Positions 1-6,124 of a stretch of 12,015 bases of DNA are shown piece by piece. The position numbers and the translations under genes were made by a program. The notes beneath the pieces are model-generated. The model did not search any database and was not told where the DNA came from. It saw only the letters and a program-made list of their open reading frames with translations. This stretch comes from SIG440 sp045580025 (GTDB lineage Bacteria > Bacillota > Clostridia > Monoglobales > Monoglobaceae): positions 1 through 12,015 of the forward strand of contig JAZNNB010000021.1 in assembly GCA_045580025.1 (NCBI GenBank), in the 5' to 3' direction. The stretch's first letter is position 1. The number at the start of each line of letters is the position of its first letter.

Positions 1-639
1 TACGCACTGAAAAACCCGAAGTTTTCTGAAATAGTTTCAACACGCACAAAAAGCATTCCATGGAAAGACCACGATTATAATCGTTATATGGTAAATCATA
101 ATAAATTTCTCACAATGTATGAAGGGTGTGTCGGTGTCAAAACAGGCTTTACCAAGGCCACCGGAAGATGCCTTGTAACAGCAGTTGAGAAAAACGGAAT
201 GAAACTTGTATGCGTTACTCTCAATGCACCTGATGACTGGAATGACCACAAAACCATGTATGATAATGCCTTTTCTGAATACACAGCTCATAAAATACAT
301 AACAAAGATGACTTTATCGTTTCTGCAAACGTAAAAAAAGGCATTCTGGACACCGTAAATTTAAAAACGAATACCGATGTTGTCTTGACGCTGAAAACCG
401 ATGAAATAAGCAAAATAACCACGACAGCAATCCCTTTTGAAGACTTGCAAGCACCCATTAAAAATGGTGATGTTTTAGGGACTCTTATTGTAAAAATTGG
501 TGAAGAAGATTGCGGAGAATTTCCACTGGTTGCATCAAGTGATGTTGAACTCAAAAAAATGATTTTCAAATCCACCGCTGAGCCTCTTTCCCTTTCTCTT
601 AAAAAATTCTTTTGGGCATGGATTACCTGTTTTCAATAA
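1..639 (+). CDS. D-alanyl-D-alanine carboxypeptidase (DacF/PBP5-like), 5' end missing
   Basis: This is the C-terminal part (212 codons visible) of a penicillin-binding-protein-type DD-carboxypeptidase, which removes the terminal D-Ala from peptidoglycan pentapeptides outside the membrane. The reading frame is open from base 1, upstream of the first ATG at 88, so the gene begins outside the window; the SxxK and SxN motifs are not visible. The third active-site motif, KTG, is at 139-147 in the context GVKTGFTKATGR, which is typical of the DacA/DacF group. After it comes a region of about 120 residues rich in beta-strand-like alternation, matching the PBP5 C-terminal domain. The last residues (LSLKKFFWAWITCF) form a short amphipathic, aromatic segment like the membrane anchor of this family. 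The gene ends at TAA 637-639, directly before a terminator shared with the convergent antiporter gene. Family assignment is firm; the exact paralogue (dacF, dacA, dacB) cannot be decided from this part. Confidence 0.93.
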   Translation, partial: YALKNPKFSEIVSTRTKSIPWKDHDYNRYMVNHNKFLTMYEGCVGVKTGFTKATGRCLVTAVEKNGMKLVCVTLNAPDDWNDHKTMYDNAFSEYTAHKIHNKDDFIVSANVKKGILDTVNLKTNTDVVLTLKTDEISKITTTAIPFEDLQAPIKNGDVLGTLIVKIGEEDCGEFPLVASSDVELKKMIFKSTAEPLSLSLKKFFWAWITCFQ

Positions 640-671
640 AAAAAGCCTGAGGCAAGCGACCTCAGGCTTTT
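638..671. terminator. Bidirectional intrinsic terminator between the carboxypeptidase and nhaC genes
   Basis: A perfect 9-bp stem, AGCCTGAGG (644-652) and CCTCAGGCT (660-668), has a 7-base loop. It is flanked by a run of A on the left (638-644) and T on the right (668-671), so it reads as stem plus U-tract on both strands. It lies 4 bases after one stop codon and 12 bases before the convergent stop codon. Confidence 0.93.
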
Positions 672-683
672 AATTTTTGAGTA

Positions 684-2378
684 TTATGCTTCTTTCTTTT
701 TATATACAGCATCAATTACAAACATTGTTCCAACGAGGATTATAACAGAAATTGGGAAAACAATGTACCAATTCTGGATAAGACCTGCAATTATGTATGA
801 AACAAATGATACGGCTGCAACAGTTATTGCATAAGGAAGCTGTGTTGAAACGTGGTTAAGATGGTTACACTGTGCACCGGCTGATGACATAATTGTTGTA
901 TCAGAAATCGGTGAACAATGGTCGCCGCATACAGCTCCTGCAAGACACGCTGACATACCGATGATGAGAAGCGGGTCATTTGCATCGAAAATAACTGTAA
1001 CAATCGGAATGAGAATACCAAATGTACCCCATGATGTACCGGTTGAAAATGCAAGAATACAAGCAACAACAAAGATAACAGCTGGCAGAAAATTAGCAAG
1101 GCTTTCAGCGTTTGCAAGAAGGTTTTCAACATATGTTGCATAACCCAAAAGACCGTTTACGTTCTTAAGTGCTGTTGCAAATGTGAGAATCAAGATAGCA
1201 GGAACCATTGCCACAAAGCCCTTGGGAACACATTCCATAGCTTCTTTAAAAGAAATAAGCCTTCTTGACATAAAGTAAAGAATAGTAATAACCAAAGCAA
1301 TAATAGCACCCCATGGAAGACCAACAGTTGCATCTGTGTTACCAAATGAACCGATAAAGTTTCCAGCATTGTCTGTTCCGCCCCAGATGTCAGTACCAAA
1401 GAAACCGCCAACATAAATGAGTGCCAGAACTGAAATAATTATAAGGACAACTATCGGAAGAACCAAGTCAGAAACACGGCTTCTGGTTGAAATCTGTGAC
1501 ACTTCCCCTTCTTCCACTCTGTCGCCACAGGTGAAAAGGTCACCGTTGTTGATCGCGTTGAGTTCGTGTAATCTCATAGGACCAAAATCCATCTTTTTAA
1601 CACAAAGAACAATGATGAAAACAAATGTAAGGAGCGAATAGAAATTGTAAGGAATAGCACGAACAAAGAGTGAAATACCTTCGCCTTCTGGGGCATAGCT
1701 TGCAACAGCAGCTGCCCATGATGAAATGGGAGCAATCATACAAATTGGTGCAGCGGTTGCATCAATGATGTATGACAGCTTTGCTCTTGAAACCTTGTGT
1801 CTGTCACATACCGGCTTCATAACAGAGCCAACAGTGAGACAGTTGAAATAGTCATCAATGAAGATAAGAACACCAAGGACAAAAGTAGCAAGCATTGCAC
1901 CGGTGCGGCTCTTGATGTGTTTTTCAGCCCAAGCACCAAAGGCAGCACTTCCGCCCGCCTTATTGACAAGAGCAACCAAAATACCCAGAACAACAAGGAA
2001 AACAAAGATGCCGGCAGTACCCGAAACTGCATCAATAAGCCCAACATTCAAAAGGTTATCCATACCTACAACCGGATTGAAGTTTGCTGAGAAAAGAGCA
2101 GCAATAACAATACCAATAAAAAGTGATGAGTATACTTCCTTTGTAACAAGTGCCAAAATTATGGCAAGAATCGGCGGAAGCAACGACACGAATGTCGCAT
2201 AATAATTACTTGGTGCGGGAAGCACTCCTGCGCCGCCGCAGTCCACACAGTCAGCGCCTGCGCCCTCACAGGTTGCACATATGATTGTTTCGGTTGAGTG
2301 AACAGAAACAGCACATACAACAACTGCAATAAGAGCAAGGATAACAACCGCGCTTTTGATGATTGTTGATTTTTTCAT
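684..2378 (-). CDS. Na+/H+ antiporter NhaC family protein
   Basis: A polytopic inner-membrane protein of 564 residues, of the NhaC family of secondary transporters (Na+/H+ antiport; some members exchange malate/lactate or other organic acids). Many hydrophobic segments are visible. Family signatures include IFIDDYFNCLTVGSVMKP near residues 172-189, DATAAPICMIAPISSW near 207-221, GTSWGTFGILIPI, and GDHCSPISDTTIMSS in the C-terminal half. The ATG at 2378 is preceded by AGGAGGA at a good distance. An N-terminal hydrophobic segment (about 8-26) comes before a short loop with two CxxCxGxG motifs (C34, C37, C44, C47). These resemble DnaJ zinc-finger repeats and are not part of the usual NhaC core. 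The gene is alone in its unit: its own promoter lies upstream and terminators bound it on both sides. The substrate cannot be told from sequence alone. Confidence 0.92.
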   Translation of the reverse strand: MKKSTIIKSAVVILALIAVVVCAVSVHSTETIICATCEGAGADCVDCGGAGVLPAPSNYYATFVSLLPPILAIILALVTKEVYSSLFIGIVIAALFSANFNPVVGMDNLLNVGLIDAVSGTAGIFVFLVVLGILVALVNKAGGSAAFGAWAEKHIKSRTGAMLATFVLGVLIFIDDYFNCLTVGSVMKPVCDRHKVSRAKLSYIIDATAAPICMIAPISSWAAAVASYAPEGEGISLFVRAIPYNFYSLLTFVFIIVLCVKKMDFGPMRLHELNAINNGDLFTCGDRVEEGEVSQISTRSRVSDLVLPIVVLIIISVLALIYVGGFFGTDIWGGTDNAGNFIGSFGNTDATVGLPWGAIIALVITILYFMSRRLISFKEAMECVPKGFVAMVPAILILTFATALKNVNGLLGYATYVENLLANAESLANFLPAVIFVVACILAFSTGTSWGTFGILIPIVTVIFDANDPLLIIGMSACLAGAVCGDHCSPISDTTIMSSAGAQCNHLNHVSTQLPYAITVAAVSFVSYIIAGLIQNWYIVFPISVIILVGTMFVIDAVYKKKEA

Positions 2379-2443
2379 AATAAATCCTCCTGGAATTTTA
2401 TGTGCTGCCGAAAATCCTTTTTCGACATAATAAATACTGTATA

Positions 2444-2472
2444 ATTATTGCATATTTACATAAAAAAGTCAA
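2444..2472 (-). promoter_or_regulatory. Sigma-A-type promoter for nhaC
   Basis: On the minus strand, TTGACT (2472-2467) is followed by 17 bases and AATAAT (2449-2444). Both boxes match consensus at 5 of 6 positions. It lies about 65 bases upstream of the nhaC start and beyond the terminator of the preceding operon, so nhaC has its own transcript. Confidence 0.7.
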
Positions 2473-2511
2473 TAATTTGGCACATATTTTAAAAAAATCT
2501 ATAACCAATAT

Positions 2512-2538
2512 AAAAAAATCCGGAGCAAATGCCCCGGA
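2512..2538 (-). terminator. Intrinsic terminator of the asd-dapA-dapB-ECF operon
   Basis: On the minus strand the RNA folds as UCCGGGGC-AUUU-GCUCCGGA (2538-2519): eight pairs including one G-U wobble, with a 4-base loop, followed directly by seven U (2518-2512). The stem begins 9 bases beyond the ECF gene's stop codon. Read on the plus strand the wobble becomes an A-C mismatch, so it is oriented for minus-strand transcripts. Confidence 0.88.
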
Positions 2539-2547
2539 AACTTATTC

Positions 2548-3058
2548 TTATTTAAAAAATTTCATTATTTCTTTTTTTTTGCTCAAAAGCTTGTATAAAA
2601 CGGTTGAAACAAAAATTCCAAATAGTGCCTGAGTTATATTTCCCCAAATACCTGCTGCTGCCGCGAAAACACTTGCGGTAATAATTATTTCAAAGAGAAA
2701 ATACCCAACCGACATAATGCATTCAGCAATAATTCCACAAGCAATGAGTCCAGCCCAGCTTCTTTTTTTGAAAACGCTATCAAAAAGCTTTGCTGAAACA
2801 AAAGCCATAAAAAACTTTATAACAAGGGTAGGAACAGCAAAAACCATATATCCACCGAAAACATCAGCAAGAGCAGAACCTATTCCCCCCCGCCAGACCG
2901 CCAAGGACAGGGCCCAGCAAATAGCCCGAAAGGAGAACCACGGCATCACCCATGTTAACATATCCACCGCTTAGTCCTGCAGGAATACGTACCGCAAAGG
3001 TTGCAACACATACAAGGGCAGCAAAAACTGCTGCAATAACCAATTTTTTTGTTTTCAT
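2548..3058 (-). pseudogene. ECF transporter S component, frameshifted in a G7 run
   Basis: Two overlapping minus-strand frames together make one small integral membrane protein. Frame one starts at ATG 3058 and holds residues 1-58, ending in GGLAGG. It then runs into the wrong frame and stops at 2864. The second frame continues as IGSALADVFGGY to the stop at 2548. Removing one G from the run of seven (2885-2891 on the plus strand, C7) restores a continuous product of about 169 residues with five to six hydrophobic helices. That is the usual size of an energy-coupling-factor S (substrate-binding) subunit; the pattern GGYVNMGDAVVLL followed by GGIGSALADVFGGY resembles the ECF-ribofla_trS (PF07155-like) group. 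Such subunits work with a shared EcfA1/A2/T energising module, not encoded here. The gene is last in the asd-dapA-dapB operon, 24 bases after dapB, with only a weak purine-rich ribosome site. The substrate is unknown; position hints at, but does not prove, an amino-acid-related role. Sequencing error, phase variation and true decay cannot be separated from one sequence. Confidence 0.82.
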
Positions 3059-3082
3059 AAGTCTTCTTCTTTCTTATCAGTA

Positions 3083-3832
3083 TTACTTAACCAGATCTGC
3101 CATGCTGTAAAGTCCGGGTGCTTTTTGGCACATAAAAATCGCCGCACGAACAGCACCCACTGCAAAAACCTCTCTCGAAGTTGCAGAATGTTTTACCTCA
3201 ATGATTTCATCGTTTCCGGCAAAGATAACGGTATGCTCGCCCACAATGTTTCCACCACGCACTGCATGAATACCAATTTCTTCCCTATCTCTTTTCTTTC
3301 TCACAGAGTGTCTGTCAAAAACATATTTGGGATTAAAAGCAACAGTGTCAGAAATGGCATCAGCAATAGCAAGTGCAGTTCCGCTGGGCGCATCAAGCTT
3401 TTGGTTGTGGTGCTTTTCGACGATTTCAATATCAAAATTGCTTTCAAGAATTTTTGATGCTTTGGTAACAAGTTCAATAAGAAGATTTACACCAAGTGAC
3501 ATATTAGCTGAGAAAAAGATTGGTGTGTCCTTTGAATAAAACTCAAGCTTTGAAATCTGTTCTTTTGAAAGACCGGTTGTGCATATAACCGCCGGAATCT
3601 TGTTCGTCTTTGCATAATCCAGCACTTCATCAGTAAGTGACGGATGAGAAAAGTCGATGATGCAATCAATTTTTTCAGTCACCTTTTGAAGACTGTCATA
3701 CACTGGAAAATCAGTGCTTTCAGTATTTATATCAAAACCCGCTGTAATGCATAAAATAGGATTTTCCTTTGCAATACGGCGTACAGCATTTCCCATTCTT
3801 CCGTTTGCACCACATAAAAGAACATTTATCAT
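3083..3832 (-). CDS. dapB: 4-hydroxy-tetrahydrodipicolinate reductase
   Basis: Cytoplasmic enzyme that reduces 4-hydroxy-tetrahydrodipicolinate with NAD(P)H to tetrahydrodipicolinate, the branch precursor for meso-diaminopimelate and lysine. The 249-residue length is normal. The N-terminal Rossmann motif GANGRMG is at residues 8-14. The catalytic/substrate-binding signature EKHHNQKLDAPSGTA is at 139-153, with the conserved His pair at 141-142 and Lys at 145. A conserved HAVRGGNIVGEHTV segment follows. ATG 3832 has AGAGGAG 8 bases upstream. It starts 20 bases after the dapA stop and is followed 24 bases later by the ECF gene, so the genes are almost certainly co-transcribed. Confidence 0.97.
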   Translation of the reverse strand: MINVLLCGANGRMGNAVRRIAKENPILCITAGFDINTESTDFPVYDSLQKVTEKIDCIIDFSHPSLTDEVLDYAKTNKIPAVICTTGLSKEQISKLEFYSKDTPIFFSANMSLGVNLLIELVTKASKILESNFDIEIVEKHHNQKLDAPSGTALAIADAISDTVAFNPKYVFDRHSVRKKRDREEIGIHAVRGGNIVGEHTVIFAGNDEIIEVKHSATSREVFAVGAVRAAIFMCQKAPGLYSMADLVK

Positions 3833-3852
3833 TTGTGTATCTCCTCTTTTTC

Positions 3853-4740
3853 TTATTTAAGACTTTCTTTATAGTTAAACAATGCCTTTTTCAGTTTCTC
3901 GACATTTTTTTCTTCCATTTCACAGAGTGGGAGCCTGAGCTTTCCCACATTAAAACCAAAAATATTCATAGCTGTCTTAACTGGAATAGGATTTACCTCA
4001 TAAAACATAGCCCCCATACAGTCAAGCATTTTAAGAAATTTCTTTTGAGCACTCATTAAATTTCCGTTTTCAAAATCATTACAAAAATCATAGACCTCAT
4101 ACGGAAAAATATTTGCGATGACAGAAATAACACCGCTACCGCCAATAGACATAATCGGAAGTGCAACATCATCGTTTCCGGAATAAACCACAAGATTGGT
4201 TTCAGCCAAAATTTTTCCGGCAAAAGCCACGTCGCCGCTTGCTTCTTTTATGCCGATTATGTTTTCATATCTTTCGTCGAGGGTTTTTAGAGTTTCAAGG
4301 GAAATCGAAACACCGGTCCTGCCTGGAACATTATATAAAACAACTGGTATATTTACACTTTCGGCAATGGCTCCGTAATATTCGCATAAGCCCTTGGGAG
4401 TCGCTTTGTTATAATAAGGTGTAACCACCAAAATGCCGTCATAACCCACATTTTCAGCAAATTTACTCAGCCTCACCGCTTTGTCTGCATTGTTGCTGCC
4501 CGTTCCGGCAAGCATAGTAATTTTGCCTTTCATTTTTTCAATACAAAACTTAAGGACTTCCATTTGTTCTTTTTCATCCATTGCGGAGGCTTCACCTGTT
4601 GTTCCGCAAATAATAAGCGCTTTTGACTTATTTTCAAGCTGAAACATAAGAAGTTCTTCAAGCTTTTTGTAATTCACACCACCATCATCAAAAGGTGTAA
4701 CTATTGCAACACCCGAGCCAGTAAAAATAGGTCTTTTCAT
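3853..4740 (-). CDS. dapA: 4-hydroxy-tetrahydrodipicolinate synthase
   Basis: Cytoplasmic aldolase-type TIM-barrel enzyme that condenses pyruvate with L-aspartate-4-semialdehyde, the first committed step of the diaminopimelate/lysine branch. It has 295 residues, the usual length. Visible active-site elements are GTTGEA with the Thr pair at 47-48, the YNVPGRTG motif with Tyr136 and Arg141, and the Schiff-base lysine Lys165 in GIKEASGD. Its substrate is the product of asd directly upstream, and its product is used by dapB directly downstream. The start at ATG 4740 has only a modest AGAAAGG ribosome site (4758-4752), adjacent to a potential pseudoknot in the 125-base asd-dapA gap, so translation may be tuned separately from asd. 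N-acetylneuraminate lyase relatives share the fold, but the operon context settles the assignment. Confidence 0.97.
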   Translation of the reverse strand: MKRPIFTGSGVAIVTPFDDGGVNYKKLEELLMFQLENKSKALIICGTTGEASAMDEKEQMEVLKFCIEKMKGKITMLAGTGSNNADKAVRLSKFAENVGYDGILVVTPYYNKATPKGLCEYYGAIAESVNIPVVLYNVPGRTGVSISLETLKTLDERYENIIGIKEASGDVAFAGKILAETNLVVYSGNDDVALPIMSIGGSGVISVIANIFPYEVYDFCNDFENGNLMSAQKKFLKMLDCMGAMFYEVNPIPVKTAMNIFGFNVGKLRLPLCEMEEKNVEKLKKALFNYKESLK

Positions 4741-4759
4741 AATTCATACAGCCTTTCTG

Positions 4760-4806
4760 CCCACGAAAAATAAAAACCTTTTTGTGCTTTTGTGGGATAA
4801 AAGCAC
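4760..4806 (-). promoter_or_regulatory. Possible pseudoknot or switching hairpin before dapA
   Basis: On the minus strand, GTGCTTTT (4806-4799) and AAAAGCAC (4791-4784) form an 8-bp stem with the 7-base loop ATCCCAC. The CCCAC of that loop is complementary to GTGGG (4764-4760), which lies directly before the dapA ribosome binding site. The loop could pair there as an H-type pseudoknot. Alternatively, CCCACAAAA could pair with TTTTCGTGGG in a competing hairpin that dissolves the first stem. The complementarity is seen in the sequence; regulation is inferred. Confidence 0.35.
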
Positions 4807-4827
4807 CTTTTTTCTCTGTATTTTAAA

Positions 4828-4855
4828 TTGATGCAGCAAAAATTTGCTGCATCAA
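4828..4855 (-). promoter_or_regulatory. Perfect 13-bp inverted repeat after asd
   Basis: The arms are TTGATGCAGCAAA (4828-4840) and TTTGCTGCATCAA (4843-4855), separated by AA, starting 10 bases beyond the asd stop codon. On the minus strand it is followed by ATTTAAAATAC, a poor U-tract, so a strong terminator is unlikely. It may give partial termination or act as an mRNA 3'-end stabiliser or processing site between asd and dapA. Confidence 0.5.
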
Positions 4856-4865
4856 CCCATATTTA

Positions 4866-5945
4866 TTAGTCAAGATATCCCTTTGCTGCCAAAAGTTCAG
4901 CCATAAGAACAGCACCACCCGCTGCACCACGAAGTGTGTTGTGTGAAAGGCAGACAAATTTGTAATCATACTGACTGTCTTCGCGAAGACGTCCAATCGA
5001 AACAGCCATACCGCCTTCCATATCGCGGTCAAGCTTTGCCTGAGGACGATTATCTTCTTCAAAATAGTTAAGGAACTGCTTTGGTGCTGACGGAAGCTCG
5101 AGTTCCTGAGGAACACCGCTGAAATTCTTCCAAGCAGCTTTTATCTCATCAATAGTAGGCTTCTTTTCAAAGCTTACAAAAACTGCTGCAGTGTGACCAT
5201 CAGAAACAGGGACTCTAAGACACTGTGTAGTGATTGCAGGGCTCACTGCGTCAACAATTTTGTCACCCTCGATTTTACCCCAGATTTTGAGAGGTTCAAC
5301 TTCGCTCTTTTCTTCTTCACCACCAATATACGGAATGAGGTTATCAACCATCTCGGGCCATGTTTCAAAGGTTTTGCCTGCACCGGAAATTGCCTGATAT
5401 GTACAAGCAAGAACATTTTTAACACCGAATTGCATAAGCGGATGAATTGCTGGAACATAGCTCTGGAGTGAACAGTTTGACTTTACAGCAACAAAACCGC
5501 GTTTTGTACCAAGACGTTTTTTCTGTGCTTCGATGATTTCCGCATGATCCGGATTTATTTCGGGAATAATCATAGGAACATCATCGGTGTGTCTGTGAGC
5601 TGAGTTGTTTGAAACAACAGGGCATTCTGCTTTTGCATAGGCTTCTTCCAAAGCTCTGATTTCGTCCTTTTTCATATCAACAGCACAGAACACAAAATCA
5701 ACCATTGATGCGATTTTTTCAATATCAGCAGTTGCATCAAAAACAACCATATCTTTAACCTTTTCGGGCATCTGGGTTTTCATAGCCCAACGGTTTCCCA
5801 CAGCCTCGGAATATTTTTTGCCGGCACTTCTGGGAGAAGCCGCAAGCAAGGTTATATCAAACCACGGATGTTTGTCAAGCAGAGAAATAAATCTTTGACC
5901 CACCATACCGGTAGCACCTATTATACCAACTTTATAATTTTTCAT
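4866..5945 (-). CDS. asd: Aspartate-semialdehyde dehydrogenase, archaeal/fungal type
   Basis: Reduces L-4-aspartyl phosphate with NADPH to L-aspartate-4-semialdehyde, the branch point to lysine/DAP and to threonine/methionine; cytoplasmic. The product has 359 residues from ATG 5945. The nucleotide-binding motif GATGMVGQ is at 10-17, the catalytic cysteine is Cys158 in KSNCSLQS, and the active-site histidine is His251 in VPVSDGHTAAV with nearby Arg244. The C-terminal LRGAAGGAVLMAEL segment is conserved. This motif spelling and length match the archaeal/eukaryotic-type subfamily (TIGR00978-like) rather than the common bacterial Usg/Asd type. An in-frame TTG at 5948 is possible, but the ATG sits 8 bases from a full AGGAGGA and is the better start. 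It is first in the operon with dapA, dapB and the ECF S gene. The leader is only about 35 bases, too short for a lysine riboswitch. Confidence 0.95.
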   Translation of the reverse strand: MKNYKVGIIGATGMVGQRFISLLDKHPWFDITLLAASPRSAGKKYSEAVGNRWAMKTQMPEKVKDMVVFDATADIEKIASMVDFVFCAVDMKKDEIRALEEAYAKAECPVVSNNSAHRHTDDVPMIIPEINPDHAEIIEAQKKRLGTKRGFVAVKSNCSLQSYVPAIHPLMQFGVKNVLACTYQAISGAGKTFETWPEMVDNLIPYIGGEEEKSEVEPLKIWGKIEGDKIVDAVSPAITTQCLRVPVSDGHTAAVFVSFEKKPTIDEIKAAWKNFSGVPQELELPSAPKQFLNYFEEDNRPQAKLDRDMEGGMAVSIGRLREDSQYDYKFVCLSHNTLRGAAGGAVLMAELLAAKGYLD

Positions 5946-5953
5946 CAAAAAAG

Positions 5954-5960
5954 TCCTCCT
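5954..5960 (-). promoter_or_regulatory. Ribosome binding site deciding the asd start
   Basis: AGGAGGA on the minus strand, 8 bases from ATG 5945 but only 5 from the in-frame TTG 5948, which favours the ATG. Confidence 0.85.
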
Positions 5961-5988
5961 AATGTGAATTTGTTTATTCTTAATAGAT

Positions 5989-6017
5989 ATTATATGTCAT
6001 ACATCAATCATTGTCAA
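5989..6017 (-). promoter_or_regulatory. Perfect-consensus promoter of the asd-dapA-dapB-ECF operon
   Basis: On the minus strand, TTGACA (6017-6012) and TATAAT (5994-5989) are separated by exactly 17 bases. Both boxes match the sigma-A consensus in full. The predicted leader is about 35 bases, with no visible riboswitch or attenuator, which suggests strong, largely constitutive expression unless a repressor binds here. Confidence 0.9.
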
Positions 6018-6057
6018 TTATTTTTTGTAACACAATTTTAACATAAAACAAAAGGAA

Positions 6058-6088
6058 TTTACAAGATATTTGTCGAATTTTTTATAAT
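6058..6088 (+). promoter_or_regulatory. Possible promoter of the spoIID-like/queA/tgt unit
   Basis: A perfect TATAAT (6083-6088) lies about 37 bases before the spoIID-like ATG. The best upstream element is TTTACA (6058-6063), at a long 19-base spacing. The minus-10 box is convincing; the minus-35 is weak. It lies divergent to the asd promoter, about 70 bases away between minus-10 boxes. Confidence 0.45.
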
Positions 6089-6124
6089 AGTGATAAATAT
6101 CTCAAGGAACAGGACTTGTTTGTT

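Noticed and set aside
1417..2202. Plus-strand open frames opposite the nhaC gene (for example 1417-1641, 1858-2202)
   Set aside because: They lie antisense to a well-supported transporter, lack ribosome sites and have no recognisable protein features.
2548..2967. A stand-alone 139-residue protein starting at ATG 2967 on the minus strand
   Set aside because: Its first ~30 residues are an out-of-frame reading of the ECF gene's 5' half. The real product joins the two frames at the G7 run.
4741..4865. Known preQ1 or SAM-type riboswitch in the asd-dapA gap, suggested by the pseudoknot-like pairing
   Set aside because: The loop and core sequences do not match class consensus sequences I know, and the downstream gene is dapA, so I report only the pairing.
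5946..6124. Possible lysine riboswitch upstream of asd
   Set aside because: The asd promoter leaves a leader of only about 35 bases, too short for the lysine aptamer, and no long stem is present.
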